In this document: positions 6,999-16,115 of the stretch, in pieces
Numbering within the stretch: position 1 is the stretch's first letter
Layout: each line of letters starts with the position of its first letter
Assembly: GCA_965203755.1 (NCBI GenBank)
Contig: OZ241910.1
Location: 2,232,001-2,296,000 of the forward strand
DNA length: 64,000 nt
Direction: 5' to 3'
Origin: UBA6055 sp965203755
GTDB taxonomy: Bacteria; Chloroflexota; Anaerolineae; Aggregatilineales; Phototrophicaceae
The notes under the pieces: generated by a model
What the model was told of the DNA's origin: nothing
The model's database searches: none
What the model saw: the letters and a program-made list of their open reading frames with translations, nothing else
Position numbers and translations under genes: made by a program

Positions 6999-9530
6999 AT
7001 GTCCGACACCGTGAAAATCAATGTCGATGGAAAAGAGTATCGGGTAGAAGCCGGGGCGAATCTGGTGGATGCCGCCAAATGGCATGCCGGGAACGATATT
7101 CCGGTATTTTGCTATCACCCCAAGATGGAACCGGTGGGCATGTGCCGCATGTGTTTGGTGGAACTGGGGATGCCGGCGCGCGACCGCGCGACCGGCGAGT
7201 GGCTGATGAACGCTGACGGCAGCCCGCAAATTCGCTATTTCCCGAAACTGCAAACCGCCTGCACCACGACGGTCAGCGATGGCATGCACATCAAGACCAG
7301 CGCCGAGCAGGTGACCGCGGCCCGCAATGATGTGCTGGAGTTCCTGCTGACAAGCCATCCGCTGGATTGTCCGATTTGTGACAAAGGCGGCGAATGTCCC
7401 CTGCAAAACCTGACGATGCGTCACGGTCCGCAATCATCGCGGATGTACTTTGAGGACAAGCAGCTGCTGGACAAGCACTATCCTCTGGGGGATTTGATTT
7501 TTCTTGACCGCGAACGCTGCATTCAATGCGCGCGCTGCGTGCGGTTTCAGGACGAAATTGTCGGCGATGATGTGCTGGCATTCCATGAACGCGGGCGCCG
7601 CTTGCAGATTATCACCCATTCTGATCCGGGCTTCGATACCTATTTCAGTGGCAATACCACTGACATTTGTCCAGTAGGCGCGTTGACCACTGGCGACTTC
7701 CGCTTTGGCGCCCGCCCTTGGGAACTGAATGAAGTCCCCAGCATTTCGCCTTGGGATGCCGCTGGTGAAAACATCAGCCTAAGTATGCGCCTGGACCGCG
7801 ATTTTGATGGCAAGGCAATGATTAAACGGGTGATGCCGCGTCAAAACGAATGGGTCAACGAGATTTGGATTAGCGACAAGACCCGCTTTGGCCATCACTT
7901 CACCCGCAGTCAGGCTCGCTTGCAGGCGCCGCTGCACAAGCCGGGCAATCATTTGCGTCAAACAAACTGGAACGCCGTTTTGCCTCAATTAGCGGAAACG
8001 CTGACAGATGCCGCCGGTGATGTTGCGGCGATAGCCGGCAGCGGCATGTCCAACGAAGACCTGTGGGAACTCCGTCAACTGGTTGAAGGCGCCGGCGGCT
8101 CGCGGCTGGGCGCTTGGCCGCCAACCCACGGCGGCGCCGAACAGGCGGCGCGGGTTGGCGTCGGCGTCGGGACGAACCTCGGTCAGCTAGGCAAGGGCGA
8201 TGCCATCCTGGTGATTGCCAGCGACCTGGAAGAGGAAGTGCCGATTTGGCGGCTGCGCTTGAAACAGGCACAGGACCGCGGCGCCTATTTAGCCGTTGCC
8301 AACTCTCGCCATACACGGCTGGAAGACTTCGCGGTGCAAGGCACGCGGAACGACCGCGTGGTTGAAGGCGATGCCATCCGCTATCAGGCCGGCGATGCCG
8401 CCGCCGTGATGACCAACCTTGAGAAAGCGCACCAAGCGATTGCTCAACGACTGCGCGATGCCAGCAATCTGGTGATTGTCGCCGGCGCCGAGGGCTTGAC
8501 GCTGGCGGGCAGCCAGGCATTGGCACAGGCGGCGGCCAACTTTCTGATTGAGACCCAGCACGTCGGAAAAGCGAACAACGGCTTGCTTTCCACATTGCCC
8601 GGCGCCAATGGCATGGGACAGCATTACCTCGGTTATACCCCTGATGTGACCATGGATATCATTGCGAATCCGCCCAAGGCGCTGATTGTCGCCCAAGCTG
8701 AACTGCTTGATGATGACCCAAAGGCAGCCGCCTGGCTCAATGAAGTCGATACCGTGATTTACGCCAATTTCTTTCGGGATGATACGGCTGAATTGGCGGA
8801 TTACGCGCTGCCGATTCAAACCTTTGCCGAACGCGACGGCAGTTTTGTCAACGGCGAGCGGCGGGTGCAGCGCTTTTATACCGCGCAGGGACCGATGGGC
8901 GATGCCCTGCCAGCCTGGAAGCTCTTCGGCAGCATTCGGCAGCAGCTGGGCTTGGGACATCTGAAGGCATCCGCGGCGGCGGTCATGCTGGAACTAAGCA
9001 AGCGCATTGAAGTCTTTGAGGGCATGCGTTACAAGGCGCTGTCGCAAGTCGACCGTCAGTTCCCCGATGTGGGCGGGCGCGATTTGTATTATGGCGGCGC
9101 CGCCTACACCAACAAAGGCGGGCTGGGCCGGCAGATTCCGAGTCGGGCTGATGGCGGCGAACCGCTCAAGAAAATCAAGGCGGCGGCGGCGCCGATTCAA
9201 GCTGATGAAAATGAAGTGGTGGTGATTCCCACCACGCGCCTGTATAATCGTCAACGTAATTTCCGCCCGACCCTGTTAATCGAAAGCCGCATTTTGGACG
9301 CCCATGTGATTGTCCATACGGCTGATGCGGATGCCAGAGGAATCAGACAAGGCGATCTGGTTGAACTGCGCGCCGGGGGCGCCACGGTGCGGGCGCGGGC
9401 GATAGTGACCGATGAGATCGCTCAAGGTTCGGTGGCTTTGCCGCGTCACCTGACTGATGAGACGGCGCCCATGGTCATCGCCGCCGGGACGCTGAACCGA
9501 ATAGCGGCGGCGGTGGCTTCGGGGGATTAG
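6999..9530 (+). CDS. nuoG: NADH-quinone oxidoreductase subunit G
   Basis: 843 residues, the large iron-sulfur subunit of the peripheral arm. The N-terminal ferredoxin domain has 2Fe-2S ligands Cys38, Cys49, Cys52 and Cys88. The His-Cys cluster (N5) uses His120, Cys124, Cys127 and Cys133 (SHPLDCPICDKGGECP). A further 4Fe-4S cluster uses Cys174, Cys177, Cys180 and Cys224. The rest is a molybdopterin-oxidoreductase-like domain, which is structural in complex I. The last ~100 residues resemble the dinucleotide-binding barrel at the end of such proteins. The RBS GTGGAGG precedes the ATG. Confidence 0.95.
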   Translation: MSDTVKINVDGKEYRVEAGANLVDAAKWHAGNDIPVFCYHPKMEPVGMCRMCLVELGMPARDRATGEWLMNADGSPQIRYFPKLQTACTTTVSDGMHIKTSAEQVTAARNDVLEFLLTSHPLDCPICDKGGECPLQNLTMRHGPQSSRMYFEDKQLLDKHYPLGDLIFLDRERCIQCARCVRFQDEIVGDDVLAFHERGRRLQIITHSDPGFDTYFSGNTTDICPVGALTTGDFRFGARPWELNEVPSISPWDAAGENISLSMRLDRDFDGKAMIKRVMPRQNEWVNEIWISDKTRFGHHFTRSQARLQAPLHKPGNHLRQTNWNAVLPQLAETLTDAAGDVAAIAGSGMSNEDLWELRQLVEGAGGSRLGAWPPTHGGAEQAARVGVGVGTNLGQLGKGDAILVIASDLEEEVPIWRLRLKQAQDRGAYLAVANSRHTRLEDFAVQGTRNDRVVEGDAIRYQAGDAAAVMTNLEKAHQAIAQRLRDASNLVIVAGAEGLTLAGSQALAQAAANFLIETQHVGKANNGLLSTLPGANGMGQHYLGYTPDVTMDIIANPPKALIVAQAELLDDDPKAAAWLNEVDTVIYANFFRDDTAELADYALPIQTFAERDGSFVNGERRVQRFYTAQGPMGDALPAWKLFGSIRQQLGLGHLKASAAAVMLELSKRIEVFEGMRYKALSQVDRQFPDVGGRDLYYGGAAYTNKGGLGRQIPSRADGGEPLKKIKAAAAPIQADENEVVVIPTTRLYNRQRNFRPTLLIESRILDAHVIVHTADADARGIRQGDLVELRAGGATVRARAIVTDEIAQGSVALPRHLTDETAPMVIAAGTLNRIAAAVASGD

Positions 9531-9548
9531 CTGCAGGGGATTGTGCGT

Positions 9549-11111
9549 ATGAGCCGTAACCTGAAGATAGGCATTGGTCTGGGTATCGTCGCCTTGATGG
9601 TCATTGCGATGGTGATGATTGTCGTGAATCTGGGCGCGGTTGGCGCTTGGCTGGGTTTTGATGAAGCCGGCAATCTGAACGGCCGTGAAGGCGCGCTTGG
9701 GATGCTGCTGAACCCGGAAGCGCGGGTGCGGAACGTGATTCAGTGCGAAGATGACGCCGGCTGCTCGGCCTTGTGGCCGATTATTTTCGCCGCCGGTTTC
9801 GCCTTTATGATTGTCACCGGCTTTGCTTATGCGACGCTGCTGGAGCGGCGCCTGCTGGCTTTTTTGCAGCATCGCGTCGGCCCTAATCGAGTGGGCCCGG
9901 CCGGATTCTTGCAGCCGGCCGCCGATGGGGTCAAGCTGGTGTTCAAAGAGGATTTGATACCGGTCGGGGCGGATAAGTGGGTCTTTCGGATCGCGCCGAT
10001 GATTAAGGTCATTCCGGTGCTGATGATCGCCGCCGTCATCCCCATGGGCCCTGATTTGACGCTGCCCTGGTTTGCGCCGTCGCTGGGCGACGTCTGGTTT
10101 CAGGTGCCGCAGGGGCTGGTGGATTCCAATGTGGGCATTCTTTGGATTATTGCCATTACCAGCATCGCCACCTATGGCGTTGTGCTGGCGGGCTGGTCGA
10201 GCGACAATAAATACGCCATGCTGGGCGCGTTGCGGGCTTCAGCGCAGATGATTAGTTATGAGTTGAGCCTGACTCTGGCTTTGGCGGTGCCGGTGATGAT
10301 TGTCGGCAGTATGTCCATTGGCGACATCATAGACGCCCAGCGCAATATCTGGGAATGGCTTGTTTTCCAAAACCCCCTGGCGGCGGCGGTTTTGCTGCTG
10401 GCATTGTTAGCCGAGACGAATCGCGCTCCCTTTGACTTGACGGAAGCCGAGCAGGAACTGACTCAAGGCTATATGACCGAATACAGCGGCATGAAATTTG
10501 CCCTGTTTATGATGGCCGAATATCTCGGCATGATTGCGGTTAGTTTGGTAGCGGCGGCGGTTTTCTTTGGCGGCTATCATTTGTGGCCGATGGATGGGCT
10601 GCCGATCTTGGCGCCGGTTGTTTTTATCGGCAAGGTGGTTTTATTCCTTTGCGGCATGATATGGGTTCGGGCGACGCTGCCGCGCATCCGTTATGACCGC
10701 TTGATGCAGTTCGGCTGGAAGGTCATGATTCCCTTGGGCCTGCTGGCGGTTGCCTGGACGGCGGTTGCTGTGGTCGTGGGCGATGCGCTGGGGGGCGGGG
10801 GCTATCCCCTTGTATCCGGCGCGGTGTTTGTGCTGGTGTTGATTGTGGGCGCGCTGGCGCTGCGGCGACTCGGTGAAGCCGACGCCGAGTCGATTCCATT
10901 AGAAGATGACCCGATGTACACCGGCGAGCGGCGCGGGCTTGGCTGGGCATTGGTTCATCTGGTGGGTATGCTGGTGGCGATTCCGATTGCCATCATCAAT
11001 TTCCACGTCAAGGCGCTGGACGGACTGGCAAGTTTTGGCCGCACACCCGAAGAAGACCGCCAGCTGGAAAGCGGCGAGACCGCCATCACCTCGTCGAGCG
11101 GCGGCGATTAG
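9549..11111 (+). CDS. nuoH: NADH-quinone oxidoreductase subunit H
   Basis: 520 residues, the membrane subunit that forms the entry of the quinone channel with NuoB/NuoD. Signatures include LLERRLLAFLQHRVGPNRVG after the first conserved helix and AETNRAPFDLTEAEQELTQGY before helix 6. At 520 residues it is longer than the usual ~330-400. The extra material is an N-terminal hydrophobic segment plus a loop with two Cys (residues ~57-75), and a C-terminal extension with further hydrophobic segments and a Ser-rich tail. ATG 9549 is preferred because AGGGGA lies 8 nt upstream; an in-frame GTG at 9543 is only 2 nt from that site. Confidence 0.93.
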   Translation: MSRNLKIGIGLGIVALMVIAMVMIVVNLGAVGAWLGFDEAGNLNGREGALGMLLNPEARVRNVIQCEDDAGCSALWPIIFAAGFAFMIVTGFAYATLLERRLLAFLQHRVGPNRVGPAGFLQPAADGVKLVFKEDLIPVGADKWVFRIAPMIKVIPVLMIAAVIPMGPDLTLPWFAPSLGDVWFQVPQGLVDSNVGILWIIAITSIATYGVVLAGWSSDNKYAMLGALRASAQMISYELSLTLALAVPVMIVGSMSIGDIIDAQRNIWEWLVFQNPLAAAVLLLALLAETNRAPFDLTEAEQELTQGYMTEYSGMKFALFMMAEYLGMIAVSLVAAAVFFGGYHLWPMDGLPILAPVVFIGKVVLFLCGMIWVRATLPRIRYDRLMQFGWKVMIPLGLLAVAWTAVAVVVGDALGGGGYPLVSGAVFVLVLIVGALALRRLGEADAESIPLEDDPMYTGERRGLGWALVHLVGMLVAIPIAIINFHVKALDGLASFGRTPEEDRQLESGETAITSSSGGD

Positions 11112-11198
11112 GGCTGAAAATCGGTAAAGCGAGTCGGGCCGCTGTGAGTTTGCCGCCCGTATCTGATTGAATGCAAGTTTGATAAGGATGCTGTGTTT

Positions 11199-11693
11199 AT
11201 GAATGTCATTAAAGGGTTTGCGACCACTTTCAAGCATCTGACGGATGATGCGGTCACGGTGCAATATCCGGAGCAGGTTCAGAAGTTTCACGCGCGCTAT
11301 AAAGGCCGGCATCATCTGCGCCGTTATGAAAATGGGCTGGAAAAATGTATCGGCTGTTCACTTTGCGCGGCCGCCTGTCCGGCCGATGCCATTTGGGTAG
11401 AGGCGGCGGAAAACACGGATGAAGAACGTTACAGCCCCGGCGAGCGCTATGCCAAGACATACGAAATCAATATGCTGCGCTGCATCTTCTGCGGCTATTG
11501 CGAAGATGCCTGCCCAACCGAAGCCATCCAACTGGGGCATGAGCATCAGATGTCGTTCACCGACCGGCGCGATGCCATTTACACCAAGGAGATGCTGATT
11601 GATGCGCCGCAAACCGGCGCAGAAGCGACGCCGCAGCAAGTTGAACCCGGCGTGTATACGCGCTCGATACCCGATATGGAAGACCCGTCGTAA
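11199..11693 (+). CDS. nuoI: NADH-quinone oxidoreductase subunit I
   Basis: 164 residues, a TYKY-type ferredoxin carrying clusters N6a and N6b, which relay electrons to N2 in NuoB. The two 4Fe-4S motifs are Cys50/53/56/60 (CIGCSLCAAACP) and Cys95/98/101/105 (CIFCGYCEDACP). The Pro/Ser/Thr-rich tail after residue ~140 is probably flexible. The ATG at 11199 lies 10 nt after AAGGA; a GTG at 11193 is possible. It is followed by the largest gap in the nuo operon (159 nt), which holds a promoter-like sequence and a palindrome. Confidence 0.94.
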   Translation: MNVIKGFATTFKHLTDDAVTVQYPEQVQKFHARYKGRHHLRRYENGLEKCIGCSLCAAACPADAIWVEAAENTDEERYSPGERYAKTYEINMLRCIFCGYCEDACPTEAIQLGHEHQMSFTDRRDAIYTKEMLIDAPQTGAEATPQQVEPGVYTRSIPDMEDPS

Positions 11694-11732
11694 AGCCGCC
11701 GGCCGGCGCGCGTCAATTCAGCAGGCATGACT

Positions 11733-11760
11733 TTGAACAGTGTGGCGATTGTGCTACACT
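11733..11760 (+). promoter_or_regulatory. possible internal promoter upstream of nuoJ
   Basis: TTGAAC (11733-11738) and TACACT (11755-11760) with a 16-nt spacer resemble -35 and -10 boxes. An imperfect 24-nt palindrome (CAGTGT at 11738-11743, ACACTG at 11756-11761) overlaps the -10 box, as an operator might. This is pattern matching only. If real, nuoJ-N could be transcribed independently of nuoA-I. Confidence 0.35.
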
Positions 11761-11801
11761 GCACAAATCCGCGACGGCGGCAGCGAGGCGGGTTGACCGC
11801 G

Positions 11802-11827
11802 CTCACACAAAAATAACCTTGTGTGAG
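11802..11827. promoter_or_regulatory. perfect 9-bp inverted repeat ahead of nuoJ
   Basis: CTCACACAA (11802-11810) and TTGTGTGAG (11819-11827) are exact reverse complements separated by 8 nt. The element ends 25 nt before the nuoJ ATG. In RNA it would be a 9-bp hairpin without a following U-run, so it is not a typical terminator. An operator, an mRNA-stability hairpin or a processing site are all possible. Confidence 0.5.
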
Positions 11828-11852
11828 TTTGTTGAGTAAGGAATAGAATCGG

Positions 11853-13259
11853 ATGGAATGGTTGTTCCTGGCAGTCAGCTTTATAGCAGTCTTTGCGGCT
11901 GGCATGATGCTGACGCGGCAAAACGCGGTGCATAGCGCTTTGTTTCTTATTGTGAATTTTGGCTGTGTTGCCTTTTTGTATTTGATGCTGGATGCGCCCT
12001 TTTTGGCAATGGTGCAGGTCACAGTGTATACCGGGGCGATCATGGTCTTGTTCTTGTTTGTCATCATGCTGCTCGGCGCCGAAGTCACCACCGACACCTC
12101 TGGGCGGACGCGCTGGCTGGGCTTTGCCGCCGCCGGAGTGGCTGTGCTGGTGCTCCTTGTCTTTGGCTTCCCGATTGCGTCCGACCTGTTTGCGGATGAT
12201 GGACTTGATGCGGCCGACGGCGCCGCGCGGGTGCGGGTCATCAATGCGATTCCCGACGACGAAGCCAGGCAGTTCACGGTGATTGAGGCGGGGTTTGAGG
12301 CGCCGCTTGATGGCAGGGTCCGCGCGACAGTCCAGCTTGATGCCGCCGCCGAGACCGCTGTCGATACCGAGTTCGCGGCGGTGATCTATAATGACCCGCG
12401 CCCGAATCGCCGCGGCTATGCCGAATTGCCGGCTGGTGATTACAGGCTCACGGTCGCGGTGGATGATGGCAATTATCAGTCCAGTCCGATATTGGCTGAA
12501 AACCTGCGCCTGGCGCCGGACGATGCCCGCTCGATTGTATTATACGAAAATGCCGCCGGGCTGGTGGATGCGCTGCTGCTGACCGATGACATTGGCGCGC
12601 CCGGCGTCGGCAAGATGCGCCTCGCGCTGTTTAATGCGGTGACGGACTCGCGAATTTCTCTGGTGGATATTGGGCAGTACACAGCCATTCGCTCTTTGTG
12701 CGAGAATGACTCATGCAGTTCGCTGATACCGCATCGCTCTCTGATTGAGGAATTGCCGCCGGGCGGTCACATCACCATTGAGCTTGACGAAGGGTCGTAT
12801 AACTTGGCTTTTGTTAATGAAGACCAGGACATTCTGTACCGGCTTTCAGAATATGAGGCTGAACGCGGCATTGTGGAGACGCGGGTTTTGGTGCGCGAGC
12901 CGGGCATCCTCGGCGGACAGGCGAGCTACCGCGCCGCCCTATTCAGCGCGCTTGCCAGCCCGCCGTTTGGCAGCCCGGAGTCGATTGGGCAGGTTTTGTT
13001 CGTTGATTATGTCCTGCCGGTGCAGTTGGTCGGCATTTTGCTGCTGGTGGCGCTGGTGGGTGTGATTGTGCTGGCCGGGCCGGACGCGCTGGCGCAGGCG
13101 AAGCGCCGCCGCGTCAACCGCCGCCGGCGGGTGAATCGCCCGCTTGTCAGCGTGATTTCGCAGCAGACCGGTTCTGATGTTTCGCACGGCGAGTATCTGG
13201 CAAAATTACCCGAGGGGTCGGATGACCCGCCAGAGCCAAGCCGCCGCAGGGGAGAATAG
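11853..13259 (+). CDS. nuoJ: NADH-quinone oxidoreductase subunit J with a large inserted beta-rich domain
   Basis: 468 residues, more than twice the usual ~170-200. Residues 1-110 hold four membrane helices with the NuoJ pattern, including VQVTVYTGAIMVLFLFVIML. The fifth helix appears only at about 384-408 (YVLPVQLVGILLLVALVGVI). The ~250 residues between them are soluble, Asp/Glu-rich and beta-like. ARVRVINAIPDD (125-136) and YAELPAGDYRLTVAVDDG (189-206) recall DUF4397-type surface domains, with a second weaker unit (RLALFNAVTDSRISLVDIG). A very basic segment after helix 5 implies a cytoplasmic C-terminus, so the insert should face outside. RBS TAAGGAA precedes the ATG. NuoJ itself is part of the proton-pumping membrane arm. 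Confidence 0.92.
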   Translation: MEWLFLAVSFIAVFAAGMMLTRQNAVHSALFLIVNFGCVAFLYLMLDAPFLAMVQVTVYTGAIMVLFLFVIMLLGAEVTTDTSGRTRWLGFAAAGVAVLVLLVFGFPIASDLFADDGLDAADGAARVRVINAIPDDEARQFTVIEAGFEAPLDGRVRATVQLDAAAETAVDTEFAAVIYNDPRPNRRGYAELPAGDYRLTVAVDDGNYQSSPILAENLRLAPDDARSIVLYENAAGLVDALLLTDDIGAPGVGKMRLALFNAVTDSRISLVDIGQYTAIRSLCENDSCSSLIPHRSLIEELPPGGHITIELDEGSYNLAFVNEDQDILYRLSEYEAERGIVETRVLVREPGILGGQASYRAALFSALASPPFGSPESIGQVLFVDYVLPVQLVGILLLVALVGVIVLAGPDALAQAKRRRVNRRRRVNRPLVSVISQQTGSDVSHGEYLAKLPEGSDDPPEPSRRRGE

Positions 13260-13261
13260 CG

Positions 13262-13570
13262 ATGCAGTCAATCGGCACAGAACCCTACCTGTTATTAAGC
13301 ATGGTCTTGTTTTTGATGGGGACGATGGGCGTCCTCATGCGTCGTAATGCCATTTTGGTTTTTATGTCAGTCGAACTGATGCTGAACTCGGCAAATCTGG
13401 CGCTGGTGGCATTTGCCCAGCAATGGCAGCAGATCAATGGTCATATCTTTGTGTTCTTTGTGATGACCGTGGCCGCGGCCGAAGTCGCCGTCGGGCTGGC
13501 ATTGATTGTCAACATTTTCCGCGAGCGCCAAAGCATCAATATCGACGAACTGAACCAGATGCAAGGTTAA
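13262..13570 (+). CDS. nuoK: NADH-quinone oxidoreductase subunit K
   Basis: 102 residues with three membrane helices; a normal-size NuoK. It forms part of the proton path next to NuoJ and NuoN. The conserved segment FMSVELMLNSANL carries the helix-2 glutamate, and a second acidic residue in helix 3 lies in VAAAEVAVGLALIV. It starts 2 nt after the nuoJ stop, with GGGGAGAA as ribosome-binding site inside the nuoJ 3' end, so translation is probably coupled. Confidence 0.95.
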   Translation: MQSIGTEPYLLLSMVLFLMGTMGVLMRRNAILVFMSVELMLNSANLALVAFAQQWQQINGHIFVFFVMTVAAAEVAVGLALIVNIFRERQSINIDELNQMQG

Positions 13571-13601
13571 GCGGATTGCCGTCGGAAGAGGCTTGTAAGG
13601 T

Positions 13602-16100
13602 ATGGAAAATTTACCGCTCCTAGTACCCTTGGTCATATTAGTTCCCGCGCTGGGGGCAGTCATCAACTTCTTCGTCGGCATGAAAATTGGCGAAAAGTGG
13701 TCGGGCTATATCGGCTGCTTCGCTTCTGTCTTTGCCTTCGCGGTTTCGCTGTTGCTGCTGTCTTATGTGACCGGCGCCGATGGCGGCGCGGCGGTGGTGA
13801 ACCCGCCATTTGTCGATGGCTGGCTGCGGATTGAATCGATTGGGCTGGACATACCCTGGCAGCTGCGGGTGGACTCTTTGAGCGTTACCATGATGCTGGT
13901 TGTGACCGGCGTCGGCTCGCTCATTCATCTGTATGCCCGCGGTTATATGCACGGCGACAAGTGGTACCCGCGTTTCTTTGCCTATCTCAATATGTTCCTG
14001 GCATTCATGCTGATACTGGTTGCAGCCAATAACTTCCTGATGATGTTCGTCGGCTGGGAGGGGGTTGGTCTGTGCTCCTTTCTGCTCATAGGTTTCTGGT
14101 GGGACAAAAAAGCGCCCGAAGGCTGGAAAAACAGCAACGCCGCCCGCAAGGCTTTCATTGTCAATCGCATCGGCGACTTTGGTTTGCTGATGGCAATGTT
14201 CCTCATTTTCTGGACCTTTGGCACCTTGGATTTCTTCAAATCCGGCGAGCTGCCAAATACAGAAGCCAAATATCTGGTGGAATGGCGCCAGCGCAATGAC
14301 CTCGCCGTCTATGCGGAAGCCGAACATGGCAATGATGACGAAGCCGCTGATGATGGGCATGAAAAAACTTATGTTTGTGTTCCAGCAGACCTTGACAAGC
14401 ATGATGATGAACCTCATACAGAAGAATCGCCGGGACGCGTTGAAGCGGACGAGACGCACGGCGCGGTGAATCCCTTAGCCGACGACATCCGCGCCATCTA
14501 TTGTGACAACCATCACATCAGCGCCGACAGGCTGGGCGTCTTTGGCCAAACCGGCGAGCGGTTCGGCGCCGGCGAAGTCGTCGATTTTGGCGGCTTCCAG
14601 ATGGCCTTCGATAATGTGATTTTCCTGATTGCTGTGTTTATGCTGCTGGGCGTCGCCGGCAAGTCGGCGCAGATTCCCCTGTTTGTCTGGCTGCCGGATG
14701 CCATGGCCGGCCCGACGCCGGTCAGCGCCTTGATTCATGCGGCGACGATGGTCACGGCCGGGGTGTATATGCTGGTGCGCTCCAACGTATTCCTATGGGA
14801 GCTTAACCACGGCGGTTATGTAATTGGCTTGATTATCACCCTGGTCGGCTCTGGCACAGCGATTATGGCTGGTTATATCGCCCTGGGACAATGGGATATC
14901 AAACGGGTATTAGCCTATTCGACGATTTCGCAGCTGGGCTTTATGGTGGCGGCCGTGGGCATTGGCGCGTATGTGGCGGCGATGTTCCATCTGGTGACCC
15001 ATGCTGTTTTCAAAGCGCTGCTTTTTCTTGGCAGCGGCTCGGTGATTCATGGTGTTGAACATGGTCATCACCATGCCCATGAACACGGTCACGGGCATGA
15101 CGAAGCGCAGTTTGACCCGCAGGATATGCGAAACATGGGCGGTCTGCGAAAAAAGATGCCCATCACCTATCTTACTTATTTGATTGGAACACTGGCGCTG
15201 GCGGGCATCTTCCCCTTTGCCGGGTTCTGGTCAAAAGATGAGATCCTGGCGGATGCCTGGTACGAAGGCTTTGAACTGAATGAACTGCAAGGGTTTATCG
15301 CTTTTGGTGTCTTGCTGATCGCGGCCGGTTTTACCGCCTTCTATATGTGGCGGCAAATTGTCCTGGTTTTCTTTGACAAGCCGCGCAGCCAGGCTGCCGA
15401 ACGGGCGCCCGAAAGCAGCGGCGCCATGCTCCTGCCCTTAGTGATCCTGGCGATTTTCACCTGTGTCATAGGGCTCGTCAATGTGCCGAAATCCACGCCG
15501 CTCTTCGCCAGCGTTTATGAAACTTACGAGTTCAAGCGCTTCCTCGAACACAGCCTGTTGAGTGTATCTCGCGGTCATGCGCTGGACTTTAATTTACTGA
15601 TTGCCGGCATCGCGCTGGCATTGGGGATCGGTTCTATACTTGCCGCCCACAATATCTACAAGGGCAAGGGACTGGCAAGGGGCAGCCGCGACCAGTTGGA
15701 AATCCATGCCTCGTCCCGCATGGCCTTCCGGCTGGCGAACGCCCGCCTGTATTGGGACGAGATTTATTTCCGCCTCCTCGAAAACCCTTTCAACAAACTG
15801 GCGCAATTCCTGGCAGAGCGGGTTGACTGGCAGTTTTTGCATGATTATTTCCATGACAGCGTGATTAGACGCGGCTTCGACCAGATGGCGCGGCTTCTTA
15901 GTCAGCCCTTGGATCTTGGTTTGATTGACGGCGCCGTCAATGGGCTTGGCTGGCTGGCGCAGCGCGCCGCCGACTGGATGCGCCGTATCCAAACCGGCTA
16001 TGTACGGATGTACGCCGTGGTATTGTTTATTGGCGTGGCCGCAGTCATCTTGCTGATGCTGCTGCCCTTTATACAGACTTTGCTCCAGAGTGGCTCATAA
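13602..16100 (+). CDS. nuoL: NADH-quinone oxidoreductase subunit L with an extended loop and His cluster
   Basis: 832 residues (family usually ~610-680), the distal antiporter-like proton-pumping subunit with a long C-terminal lateral helix. Core motifs are intact: FMMFVGWEGVGLCSFLLIGFW (split around residues 147-166), KSAQIPLFVWLPDAMAGPTP (354-373) and ALIHAATMVTAGVYM. Residues ~215-335 form an extra acidic, His-containing loop between two helices that are normally closer, adding roughly 90 residues. A second loop (483-499) holds nine His within 17 residues. The sequence runs to a normal C-terminus. RBS and spacing are ordinary. Confidence 0.93.
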   Translation: MENLPLLVPLVILVPALGAVINFFVGMKIGEKWSGYIGCFASVFAFAVSLLLLSYVTGADGGAAVVNPPFVDGWLRIESIGLDIPWQLRVDSLSVTMMLVVTGVGSLIHLYARGYMHGDKWYPRFFAYLNMFLAFMLILVAANNFLMMFVGWEGVGLCSFLLIGFWWDKKAPEGWKNSNAARKAFIVNRIGDFGLLMAMFLIFWTFGTLDFFKSGELPNTEAKYLVEWRQRNDLAVYAEAEHGNDDEAADDGHEKTYVCVPADLDKHDDEPHTEESPGRVEADETHGAVNPLADDIRAIYCDNHHISADRLGVFGQTGERFGAGEVVDFGGFQMAFDNVIFLIAVFMLLGVAGKSAQIPLFVWLPDAMAGPTPVSALIHAATMVTAGVYMLVRSNVFLWELNHGGYVIGLIITLVGSGTAIMAGYIALGQWDIKRVLAYSTISQLGFMVAAVGIGAYVAAMFHLVTHAVFKALLFLGSGSVIHGVEHGHHHAHEHGHGHDEAQFDPQDMRNMGGLRKKMPITYLTYLIGTLALAGIFPFAGFWSKDEILADAWYEGFELNELQGFIAFGVLLIAAGFTAFYMWRQIVLVFFDKPRSQAAERAPESSGAMLLPLVILAIFTCVIGLVNVPKSTPLFASVYETYEFKRFLEHSLLSVSRGHALDFNLLIAGIALALGIGSILAAHNIYKGKGLARGSRDQLEIHASSRMAFRLANARLYWDEIYFRLLENPFNKLAQFLAERVDWQFLHDYFHDSVIRRGFDQMARLLSQPLDLGLIDGAVNGLGWLAQRAADWMRRIQTGYVRMYAVVLFIGVAAVILLMLLPFIQTLLQSGS

Positions 16101-16115
16101 GGAGAACGTCGTCCT

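Noticed and set aside
15594..15992. Minus-strand open frame inside nuoL
   Set aside because: nuoL is intact through this stretch to a normal C-terminus; the reverse frame has no family features.
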